Numbered from the stretch's first letter, positions 1-5,821 are shown. The stretch: DNA of 5,952 nt from Clostridium sp. CAG:590 (GCA_000431135.1 HF987846.1:32904-38855); one strand, 5' to 3'. Notes: generated by a model not told the origin, from the letters alone. Numbers and translations are program-made.

Positions 1-370
1 TTACGATAGCCATTCGATTCTTAACATTCTGCACATGTTCGAATTTATTTTTCAAAACACTCTGATTAATCTCATTCAAAGAATCATATTCCATCCGTTT
101 CGGAATCTCTATATCAGACAACATGTCCTCTTCAAAGTGATACTCATCTATCAATCTGTGTCGGAAATCATTTAGAAAACTATATCCGACTACCGTCTTA
201 AACATATTGCGTTCAATAAGTTTCTGGTATAATTCATATAAATCCTGTGGCTGGGAATTAGACATTCTCTGCTTGATTACTTCAATATTCTGTTGTTCTC
301 TTAATGCAATCTGTGCTTCCTTAAAACTTGGAAAAACAAATCCATCTACTACGCGTGACTGTGTATCCAT
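1..370 (-). CDS. Uncharacterised protein, N-terminal 123 residues (runs off the left edge)
   Basis: An open frame runs without a stop from ATG at 370-368 to the window edge. The protein begins MDTQSRVVDGFVFPSFKEA and is rich in charged and amphipathic helical segments. It has no signal peptide or membrane segment in the visible part. Notable stretches are a Gln/Glu/Arg-rich helix at about residues 17-36, 'LYELYQKLIERNMFKTVVGY' at about 44-63, and 'IEIPKRMEY' at about 87-95. From memory it resembles an uncharacterised Clostridia family with a 'IERxxFKTxVGxxYL' core whose C-terminal half carries a membrane segment; I could not check this. The start is supported by a stop codon a few codons upstream in frame, and by AAGG about 12 nt upstream, which is weak and rather far. 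The gene lies 54 nt downstream of ssrA on the same strand. No function can be assigned. Confidence 0.75.
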   Translation of the reverse strand, partial: MDTQSRVVDGFVFPSFKEAQIALREQQNIEVIKQRMSNSQPQDLYELYQKLIERNMFKTVVGYSFLNDFRHRLIDEYHFEEDMLSDIEIPKRMEYDSLNEINQSVLKNKFEHVQNVKNRMAIV

Positions 371-640
371 TATTCGTTAATACCTTATAGCAAAGAATAT
401 AGTTGCAAAAAAGTTCCAAAAAAATGGAGCTGGCGGGAATCGAACCCGCGTCCGAAGACTCTTCCATTATGGCATCTCCCATTACAGTCGCTTTTTTAAC
501 ATTCCCTCAGACTTACGCCAACCGACAGGCTTAAGTCCTTAGTAGCTTCATAAATCTTTTACTGTGTCAAAGCTTTCACAGCAAAGTTCCCCACTGGTTT
601 GATGCCTTATCCTAAGTCGTGAGTCAGCTTAGGTAAGACA

Positions 641-656
641 GCTGCCATTAGGCAGC
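641..656 (-). other. Hairpin enclosing the tmRNA tag stop codon
   Basis: GCTGCC and GGCAGC form a perfect six-pair stem around a four-base loop TAAT, whose first three bases are the tag stop codon. It corresponds to the helix that follows the tag in other tmRNAs. Here the last two tag codons form the 5' side of the stem, so the ribosome must open it to finish the tag. Confidence 0.8.
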
Positions 657-677
657 GTACGCTAACTTATTGTCTGC
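648..677 (-). other. tmRNA tag reading frame (ADNKLAYAA, stop)
   Basis: Inside ssrA, downstream of pseudoknot 1, the frame GCA GAC AAT AAG TTA GCG TAC GCT GCC TAA encodes ADNKLAYAA. After the alanine carried by tmRNA itself, the tag added to stalled proteins would be A-ADNKLAYAA. It ends in Ala-Ala as protease-recognised tags do, with Tyr where many tags have Leu just before the last two alanines. The resume codon is inferred from the conserved layout (an alanine codon after an A-rich stretch and the C-terminal hydrophobic-AA motif) and is not proven by the sequence. Confidence 0.85.
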
Positions 678-799
678 GTTTATATTTAATCCAAGTTTTT
701 AGATGGTCCTGGTCCATCAATGGCTTCCATAATTTCTAAATCCCCGTCGAAACCAGTACAACCCCTGATTACGGGTGCCTTATCGGCATATATATGAGA

Positions 800-817
800 C
801 AGATCTGTTCTGATCTG
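800..817 (-). promoter_or_regulatory. Perfect inverted repeat between the membrane-protein gene and ssrA
   Basis: CAGATC and GATCTG flank a six-base loop, 35 nt before the mature 5' end of tmRNA and 7 nt after the preceding stop codon. No T tract follows, so it is not a classical terminator. It could be a processing hairpin for the tmRNA precursor, a weak attenuator, or chance. A second small stem (TGCC/GGCA, 776-788) lies between it and ssrA. Confidence 0.4.
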
Positions 818-824
818 ATATCTC

Positions 825-1229
825 CTAGTTCTGTTCAGATGAAGACTCTTCTGTGTCTGTTCCAAGTACCTCATCTACATTATCTGCATCTACTTTTTCC
901 AGATCAGATCCCGTTGCATCCTCCACAGCCTTTGTAACTTCATCCTGCGTAGAAGCTGCTTCTGTAGTAGTTTCTGTATTGCCTAACCCGGATATCTCTG
1001 ATGCATAATTCTCATCTATATAATTTGCAATATATGCTCCTAATGTAGAATCTCCAACAAACTTTGGCTGATTTCTATATATCTTAATGCCTGTCGGCAC
1101 TCCAATCGCTGCTCCAATAATCAATCCAGCTATCAGACACTTGACTGCAAATTTAACTTTGCGTTTTCTTTCAATTTCTTTACGATGTTGTTTTTCGTAT
1201 TTTCTTTTATCTACTTTTTCCTGACTCAT
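825..1229 (-). CDS. Small single-pass membrane protein, unrecognised
   Basis: This 134-residue protein has three clear zones. Residues 1-26 are strongly basic (about twelve Lys/Arg) and probably form a cytoplasmic amphipathic helix. Residues about 27-50 (FAVKCLIAGLIIGAAIGVPTG and on) form one membrane-spanning helix rich in Gly, Ala and Ile. Residues about 51-134 are polar, and from about 85 onward are rich in Thr, Ser, Glu and Asp, hence probably disordered. The charge distribution predicts the N-terminus inside and the acidic tail outside. There is no lipobox and no signal peptidase site that I trust. The start at 1229 was chosen because AGGGAGG lies 5 nt upstream; an in-frame ATG at 1250 would add seven residues but has a poorer site (AAGGAA). 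It lies 87 nt after smpB and 59 nt before ssrA on the same strand. I do not recognise a family and give no function. Confidence 0.8.
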   Translation of the reverse strand: MSQEKVDKRKYEKQHRKEIERKRKVKFAVKCLIAGLIIGAAIGVPTGIKIYRNQPKFVGDSTLGAYIANYIDENYASEISGLGNTETTTEAASTQDEVTKAVEDATGSDLEKVDADNVDEVLGTDTEESSSEQN

Positions 1230-1234
1230 AATGT

Positions 1235-1241
1235 CCTCCCT
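1235..1241 (-). promoter_or_regulatory. Ribosome binding site of the small membrane protein
   Basis: AGGGAGG lies five bases before the ATG at 1229. It decides the start in favour of MSQEKV over the upstream in-frame ATG at 1250. Confidence 0.75.
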
Positions 1242-1279
1242 GAGTTTCATTGTTCCTTGTATAGCTTACCACATTTTTC

Positions 1280-1303
1280 AAAAAAAGAAAACGAATTTTT
1301 CGT
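1280..1303 (-). terminator. Weak intrinsic terminator or attenuator after smpB
   Basis: Just downstream of the smpB stop, a short five-pair stem ACGAA/TTCGT with loop AAA is followed by TTTTCTTTTTTT. The stem is AT-rich, so termination is probably partial. Its 5' arm (ACGAA, 1299-1303) can instead pair with an upstream TTCGT (1309-1313), which would prevent the terminator hairpin from forming. Confidence 0.5.
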
Positions 1304-1316
1304 GAACAACGAATCA

Positions 1317-1787
1317 TTATCTCATATTGCGAATCTTAAATTCCTTTTCTGCCTCTCTCTTCATGTCCTTTTTCGCAATATCATTCCGCTTATCATATAG
1401 TTTTTTACCTCTTGCAAGACCAATCTCAACTTTGACCAGACTATCCTTGAAATACACCTTTAACGGTACAATTGTATATCCTTTCATCTTTGCCTGCCCC
1501 ATGATCTTGTTAATCTCATATTTGTGAAGTAACAGTTTTCTAGGACGCAATGGATCTTTATTAAATATATTACCCTTTTCATAAGGTGAAATATGCATCT
1601 GCCGAATGATAACTTCCCCATCTTCCACAGCGACAAATGCCTCTTTAATGCTGCAATGCCCCATCCGAAGAGACTTTACCTCTGTTCCGTGCAGTTCGAT
1701 ACCTGCCTCAAATTTCTCATCTATAAAATAATCAAAATATGCTTTTTTATTGTTTGCGATCAAGCGCTCCCCTTTTTGTTTTGGCAT
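1317..1787 (-). CDS. smpB: SsrA-binding protein SmpB
   Basis: SmpB binds the tRNA-like domain of tmRNA and delivers it to stalled ribosomes; its C-terminal tail lies in the empty mRNA channel. The 156-residue protein has the usual length and carries the family's landmarks: 'NNKKAYFDYFIDEKFEAGIE' at 12-31, 'GTEVKSLR' at 34-41, 'DPLRPRKLLLHKYEI' at 78-92 and 'GKKLYDKR' at 127-134. A basic tail (135-156) follows that would become helical on the ribosome. The tail position often occupied by Trp in other species is Met here ('KKDMKRE'). ATG at 1787 has GAGAGG seven bases upstream. The gene is 52 nt downstream of rnr with no terminator between them, so the two are probably cotranscribed. With ssrA two genes further on, the window holds a complete trans-translation set. 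Confidence 0.97.
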   Translation of the reverse strand: MPKQKGERLIANNKKAYFDYFIDEKFEAGIELHGTEVKSLRMGHCSIKEAFVAVEDGEVIIRQMHISPYEKGNIFNKDPLRPRKLLLHKYEINKIMGQAKMKGYTIVPLKVYFKDSLVKVEIGLARGKKLYDKRNDIAKKDMKREAEKEFKIRNMR

Positions 1788-1839
1788 ACGAATACCTCTC
1801 TTCTTTCTAACTATATATCGTCACACATGCACACATTCT

Positions 1840-4080
1840 TTAGTCCTCTGCAACCAGTGGTTGTTCAACCAGTTCAAAATCAATGGTCTTTAACAATTTA
1901 TCTACATGTATTACTTTTACGCGTACCTTTTGTCCCATTGTGTATGTGTTTCCTGTGTCTTTTCCAACAATTGACATTGTCTCTTCATTGTAAATGTAGA
2001 AATCATCCGGAATGCTTGCAATTCGAACCATTCCTTCAATTGTATTATCCAGTTCCACATAAAAACCGTATCCGGTAACACCGGAAATGATTCCTTCAAA
2101 TTCCTCACCAATCCGTTTGCTCATATACTGTGCTTTTTTCAGTTTTTCAACTTCCCGTTCTGCCTCCTGTGCGCGACGCTCGTTTTTGGAATTGGATTCT
2201 GCCACAATCGGAAGAATCCCTTCGTAATGGGATAATCGTTTTTCGGATAACTTTCCATGCAGATTTTCTTTGATGATACGATGAATCTGCAAATCCGGAT
2301 ATCGCCTGATTGGGGAAGTAAAATGACAATAATACTTTGTTGCCAATCCAAAATGTCCACTACACTCTGTTGAATATCTCGCCTGCTGCATGGATCGCAA
2401 TGTCATCCGGCTGATAAATCCTTCTTCCGGAGTTCCTGCAATCTTATTCAGCAATTTTTGAAACTCTTTTGGATGTATAGTATCGTTTGAGCATTTAAAA
2501 TAGTAACCAAATCCTTTGATTGCATTTTGCAATTTGTCAATCTTCTCTTCATCCGGTGTACCATGTACCCGGTATTCAAACGGAATATCCTGCCAGAAAT
2601 AATCCTCTGCAATTGTTTCATTTGCCATCAACATAAAATCTTCAATGATCTTATGCGCCGGATTTCTGTCATATGGACCAATCTCAATTGGTTCGCCATC
2701 TGTAGTCAGTTGAATCTTAGCCTCCGGAAAATCAAAATCAATCGATCCCCTCTCCATTCTTCTGTTTCGTAAGATACGGGATAATTCATACATATTCCGG
2801 AAAAGCTGCAATTCTTCTTTGTACTCTTCCAATATCTGTTCACCGTATATATCTGTTCCATCATTTAACTGTAATGCCACATCCTGTATATTTCCCTGCT
2901 GTGCTGCATAGTCTGTTCCATCATATACTGTATGCTCCTGTATCGCATCCGCACGCAGAATTGCATCTACCTGGCGATAACTCATTCTCCGGTCTACATG
3001 TATTATTGTCTCTGCAACATTGTGTCCGATCACTCTTCCCTGCATGTCTATATCCATAATACACGACAAAGCCAGACGATCTTCTCCTGCATTCAAAGAA
3101 CAAATACCATTGGATAGTTTCTGCGGCAGCATCGGAACAACCCTGTCAACTAAATAAACACTGGTCCCCCGTTTCAATGCCTCTTTGTCTAACGGTGAGT
3201 ATTCTCTCACATAATGACTGACATCTGCTATGTGAACACCTAACCGGTATCCATTTTCTTCTTTGGTCAAGGTCACTGCATCATCTAAATCTTTTGCATC
3301 TTCTCCGTCAATCGTAACCGTTTTCCAATTCCGGATATCCATTCGTCCGTCAGCTTCCGCTGATACGACTTCTTCCGGAATATAACTCAGACTCTGCATT
3401 ACGTCTTCCGGAAAGTCTGTCGGAATATTAAATGCCTTCACAATTGACAATATATCTGTTCCCGGATCATTTACATGCCCTAATATCTCAATAATCTTTC
3501 CTTCCGGGCTACGCTTTCCATCTCCAAAATCCGTTATCTTTACAACTACTTTGTGTCCGGTCACCGCACCCATTGTATGTTTTTGTGAAATAAAAATATC
3601 CTGATATATCTTTTGGTTATCCGGGATAACAAATCCATATTTTTTATTCTTCTGAAAATATCCGACAATCTCAGAATTGCCATGTTCCACAATCCGGATC
3701 ACCTCAGCTTCTTTCCGCCTGCCGGCCGGAGATTTCACTACCCGGATCATAACCTTATCCCCATGCATCGCACTAAAAGATGCACTCTCCGGTATGAAAT
3801 AATCTTCCTCTTCTCCTTCCACCGTTACAAAACCAAAGCCCTTCGGATTACCTGTATACATACCAATCCTGGTAATCGCTGATAACGACTGATATTTTCC
3901 TCTCTTGGTAAGTATCACTTTCCCTTCTTCTACCAGTTCAGCAAGTAACTGCCGGAATGCATCACGATCCTCCGGCTGCACCTGTAATAAAAATGCAAGT
4001 TCTTTTTGTTTCAGCGGTTTGTAATGCTTATCATTGATCACCTGTAATATTTTCTTTTTTCTATCTATTTGTTTGTCCAT
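1840..4080 (-). CDS. rnr: Ribonuclease R (3'-5' exoribonuclease, RNB family)
   Basis: RNase R degrades structured RNA processively from the 3' end and clears non-stop mRNA during trans-translation. The 746-residue protein shows the full domain order: an N-terminal winged helix (about 5-65), two cold-shock domains (about 71-116, with 'KGFGFV', and 137-183, with 'KYGFV'), the RNB catalytic domain (about 246-610) and an S1 domain (about 658-738). The magnesium-binding motif 'DGEDAKDLDDA' supplies Asp258, 264, 266 and 267, and 'HFTSPIRRYPDLQIHR' (586-601) is the RNB signature. The start at 4080 is preferred over the in-frame ATG at 4113 because AGGAGA lies four bases before it. Two oddities are an extra stretch at about 376-412 with a repeated DGTD motif, and an abrupt end after the S1 domain (FELVEQPLVAED) without the lysine-rich tail seen in some other RNase R proteins. 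A strong terminator separates it from secG. Confidence 0.97.
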   Translation of the reverse strand: MDKQIDRKKKILQVINDKHYKPLKQKELAFLLQVQPEDRDAFRQLLAELVEEGKVILTKRGKYQSLSAITRIGMYTGNPKGFGFVTVEGEEEDYFIPESASFSAMHGDKVMIRVVKSPAGRRKEAEVIRIVEHGNSEIVGYFQKNKKYGFVIPDNQKIYQDIFISQKHTMGAVTGHKVVVKITDFGDGKRSPEGKIIEILGHVNDPGTDILSIVKAFNIPTDFPEDVMQSLSYIPEEVVSAEADGRMDIRNWKTVTIDGEDAKDLDDAVTLTKEENGYRLGVHIADVSHYVREYSPLDKEALKRGTSVYLVDRVVPMLPQKLSNGICSLNAGEDRLALSCIMDIDMQGRVIGHNVAETIIHVDRRMSYRQVDAILRADAIQEHTVYDGTDYAAQQGNIQDVALQLNDGTDIYGEQILEEYKEELQLFRNMYELSRILRNRRMERGSIDFDFPEAKIQLTTDGEPIEIGPYDRNPAHKIIEDFMLMANETIAEDYFWQDIPFEYRVHGTPDEEKIDKLQNAIKGFGYYFKCSNDTIHPKEFQKLLNKIAGTPEEGFISRMTLRSMQQARYSTECSGHFGLATKYYCHFTSPIRRYPDLQIHRIIKENLHGKLSEKRLSHYEGILPIVAESNSKNERRAQEAEREVEKLKKAQYMSKRIGEEFEGIISGVTGYGFYVELDNTIEGMVRIASIPDDFYIYNEETMSIVGKDTGNTYTMGQKVRVKVIHVDKLLKTIDFELVEQPLVAED

Positions 4081-4084
4081 ATTC

Positions 4085-4090
4085 TCTCCT
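4085..4090 (-). promoter_or_regulatory. Ribosome binding site of rnr
   Basis: AGGAGA ends four bases before the ATG at 4080. It supports a start at MDKQID over the longer in-frame ATG at 4113, which has no comparable site. Confidence 0.75.
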
Positions 4091-4133
4091 GTCATACTCA
4101 AGCCATTACGCATCCGCCATATCCCTCAAGTGC

Positions 4134-4166
4134 AAAAAAAGCTACTACACAGTATGTAGTAGCTTT
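4134..4166 (-). terminator. Strong intrinsic terminator after secG
   Basis: A perfect 12-pair stem (AAAGCTACTACA and its complement) with loop TACTG is followed by a run of seven Ts, counting the three that close the stem. It begins six bases after the secG stop. On the opposite strand the stem is followed by only TTTCGTC, so it acts mainly on the minus-strand transcript. It would cut rnr, smpB and ssrA off from the secG promoter unless readthrough occurs. Confidence 0.93.
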
Positions 4167-4171
4167 CGTCA

Positions 4172-4414
4172 TTAATTCATCCACTTTGAACCAAGCAATA
4201 ACGCTAATCCCAAAAAGATCACCAGGCAAATTGCTGTTGCAATTACTAAATACGCTTCTTTGGAACGTCCTTTATTCTTACCCCAGTAAGTCTCTCCGGC
4301 AGCAGCACCGCCTGCAAGACTTCCCAAGCCGTTATCTTTTGATTCCTGACACATTACTAACACTGTAATAATCACAGATACTATAACAAATATAATTGTA
4401 AGCGCTGTTTTCAC
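4172..4414 (-). CDS. secG: Preprotein translocase subunit SecG
   Basis: SecG is a small integral membrane subunit of the SecYEG export channel that assists SecA-driven translocation. The 80-residue protein has the family's two-helix form. The first membrane segment is at about residues 2-21. A cytoplasmic loop follows with 'QESKDNGLGSLAGG', then a Gly/Ala stretch and 'ETYWGKNKGRSKE'. The second membrane segment is at about 54-75. Length and the loop motif match SecG of Gram-positive bacteria. Translation begins at GTG (4414-4412), with a near-perfect AGGAGGT six bases upstream, so the rare start codon is offset by a strong site. It has its own promoter in the gap after the enolase gene and a strong terminator directly after its stop, so it can form a one-gene unit. 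Confidence 0.96.
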   Translation of the reverse strand: MKTALTIIFVIVSVIITVLVMCQESKDNGLGSLAGGAAAGETYWGKNKGRSKEAYLVIATAICLVIFLGLALLLGSKWMN

Positions 4415-4420
4415 AAAAAC

Positions 4421-4427
4421 ACCTCCT
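4421..4427 (-). promoter_or_regulatory. Ribosome binding site of secG (GTG start)
   Basis: AGGAGGT, an almost perfect anti-SD match, lies six bases before GTG at 4414 and fixes this non-ATG start. Confidence 0.85.
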
Positions 4428-4450
4428 ATTCCGAAAACTCACTGTCTGAT

Positions 4451-4479
4451 ATTGTATCATAGTGTTTTTATAAAGGCAA
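4451..4479 (-). promoter_or_regulatory. Extended -10 vegetative promoter of secG
   Basis: A -35 element TTGCCT (4474-4479) is separated by 17 bases from a -10 element TACAAT (4451-4456), which is preceded by TG one base upstream (TGATACAAT), the extended -10 form. Transcription would start near 4444 and give a leader of about 30 nt ending in the strong secG ribosome binding site. It is the best vegetative promoter in the window. No terminator is visible after the enolase gene, so readthrough from upstream is also possible. Confidence 0.75.
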
Positions 4480-4507
4480 GCACTAAATTGTCATTTATTA
4501 TTTATTA

Positions 4508-5821
4508 TTATCCCTTTGCCCGGCGAGTCAGGAAATCCGGATTATATTCCGAAGTTTTTCCCAATTGTTCCTCAATTTTTAATAATCTGTTGTACTTGGC
4601 AGTTCTGTCACTTCGACATGGTGCACCCGCTTTTATCTGCTCTGCATTTACCGCCACCGCCAGATCTCCAATCAGGGGATCCTCCGTTTCACCTGTCCTG
4701 TGACTAATAATTGTACGATAACCGGCTTTTTTAGCCATTTCGATCACATCCAACGTTTCTGTCAACGTACCTATCTGATTATATTTGATCAAAATAGCAT
4801 TTGCAACAGACTCTTTTATTCCACATTGCAAGCGTTCCTTATTCATTGCAAATAATGCATCTCCTACCAATTGAATCTGTTCTCCCAATCGATAAGTAAG
4901 AAGTTTCCATCCCTTTTGATCTTCCGCACCTAAACCATCCTCAATGGAATAAATCGGATAGCGATTGATCATTTCCTCATAATACTGTACCATTTCTTCT
5001 GCATTACGATATATTTCCTTCCCTGTAATCCGGCTTTCTCCTTCAAAATAATATAATTCCGAATTTTCATCATATAAATCAGATGCCCCCACGTCAAAAG
5101 CCAGCATTACATCCTTTCCCGCACTGTATCCGGCTTTTTCAATCGCCTCCATCAGCAACTCCAGTACTTCGTCAATCGATTTACAATCAGGTGTAAAGCC
5201 ACCCTCATCTCCTACACTGACGGAATAACCATTTTCTTTTATATGTTCTTTGAAATGATGATATATCTCACATGAAATCTCCATCGCATGCGTAAAATTG
5301 TACGCTCCAACCGGGACAATCATAATATCCTGCACATCTAATGAGCGATCCATATGCCTTCCACCATTTATAATGCTCATCATGGGAATCGGCATAATCT
5401 TTGTATTGACGCCACCGATATATTGGTATAATGGAATTCCTAATGCATTTGCAGCCGCTCTGGCACAGGCGACGGATACGCCTGCGATTGCATTTGCTCC
5501 ATATTTTCTTTTATTTTCCGTTCCATCCGCCTGAATCAGTAACTGATCGATCTTTACCTGTTCTAAGACATTCATTCCGATAATTTTATCTGCAATTCTT
5601 GTATTCACATTCGTAACGGCCTGTTCCACCCCTTTTCCCAAATGTCTTTTATCTCCATCCCGTAATTCAACTGCTTCATATTGTCCGATCCTGTTACCAC
5701 CCGGAATGGATGCGTTTCCTGTAATACCATCTTTTAATGTAATGGTAACATCTACTGTTGGCAAGCCACGGGAATCCAGAATTTCAACAGCATGTACGTC
5801 CAAAATCTCATATTCTTTCAT
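4508..5821 (-). CDS. eno: Divergent enolase (phosphopyruvate hydratase family)
   Basis: Enolase interconverts 2-phosphoglycerate and phosphoenolpyruvate in the cytoplasm using two magnesium ions. This 437-residue protein has normal length and aligns along its whole length: 'EILDSRG' (13-19), 'ELRDGDK' (52-58), 'GKGV' (62-65), 'VGDEGGF' (203-209), 'SIEDGL' (292-297), 'ILIKYNQIGTLTET' (343-356) and 'SHRTGETED' (373-381). Metal ligands Asp243, Glu294 and Asp321, and catalytic Glu206, Lys346, His374 and Lys397, are present. Several normally fixed positions differ: the mobile loop PSGASTG is PGGNRIG (40-46), putting Arg44 where a serine binds the second metal; QEF is QDI, giving Asp165 for a catalytic Glu; DSRGNPT is DSRGLPT; GDDLF is GDALF; and SHRSG is SHRTG. 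It may be a working variant, a paralogue with altered chemistry, or a moonlighting protein. ATG at 5821 has AAGGGA eight bases upstream. It is 93 nt before secG, the position occupied by ordinary eno in many Clostridia. Confidence 0.9.
   Translation of the reverse strand: MKEYEILDVHAVEILDSRGLPTVDVTITLKDGITGNASIPGGNRIGQYEAVELRDGDKRHLGKGVEQAVTNVNTRIADKIIGMNVLEQVKIDQLLIQADGTENKRKYGANAIAGVSVACARAAANALGIPLYQYIGGVNTKIMPIPMMSIINGGRHMDRSLDVQDIMIVPVGAYNFTHAMEISCEIYHHFKEHIKENGYSVSVGDEGGFTPDCKSIDEVLELLMEAIEKAGYSAGKDVMLAFDVGASDLYDENSELYYFEGESRITGKEIYRNAEEMVQYYEEMINRYPIYSIEDGLGAEDQKGWKLLTYRLGEQIQLVGDALFAMNKERLQCGIKESVANAILIKYNQIGTLTETLDVIEMAKKAGYRTIISHRTGETEDPLIGDLAVAVNAEQIKAGAPCRSDRTAKYNRLLKIEEQLGKTSEYNPDFLTRRAKG

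Larger units (their letters stand above)
425..765 (-). ncRNA. ssrA: tmRNA (transfer-messenger RNA, one-piece)
   Basis: tmRNA enters stalled ribosomes as an alanyl-tRNA mimic with SmpB and then serves as mRNA for a degradation tag. The gene is 341 nt. The 5' end GGGGTTG pairs with CAGCTCC at the 3' end to form a seven-pair acceptor stem, with discriminator A at 425. The 5' part holds the conserved TGGTTTCGACGGG D-like segment, and the 3' part holds the T arm, with stem CGGG/CCCG around TTCGATT. A long-range P2 helix is formed by ATTATGG near the 5' end and CCATAAT near the 3' end. Pseudoknot 1 is visible at 691-718: stem GATGG/CCATC, with loop CCAGG pairing to downstream CTTGG. The tag frame follows, then hairpins typical of the later pseudoknots. 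The CCA tail is not encoded, and seven Ts follow directly. smpB lies two genes upstream. There is no convincing promoter in the 59 nt before it, so it may be processed from a longer transcript. Confidence 0.96.

Noticed and set aside
686..874. 62-residue open frame on the minus strand across the 5' half of ssrA and the end of the upstream gene
   Set aside because: It overlaps the tmRNA structure and the tail of the membrane-protein gene, has no ribosome binding site, and its residues are simply translated tmRNA sequence.
1593..2078. 161-residue open frame on the plus strand
   Set aside because: It lies opposite smpB and the S1 end of rnr, both strongly supported. Its Leu/Phe/Cys-rich composition is typical of antisense translation.
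2830..2940. Possible tandem repeat array in rnr from recurring TCTGTTC
   Set aside because: Only two copies match beyond seven bases and the reading frame is intact. It is treated as a repeat inside the RNase R insertion, not a separate repeat or CRISPR element.
4106..4120. Tiny ORF (MADA, stop) preceded by GAGGG in the rnr leader, its stop overlapping another ATG
   Set aside because: Four codons with a poorly spaced ribosome binding site is easily chance. No stalling motif or linked RNA switch is visible.
4069..4368. 99-residue open frame on the plus strand over the secG terminator
   Set aside because: It is antisense to secG and spans the terminator hairpin, with no ribosome binding site or recognisable domain.
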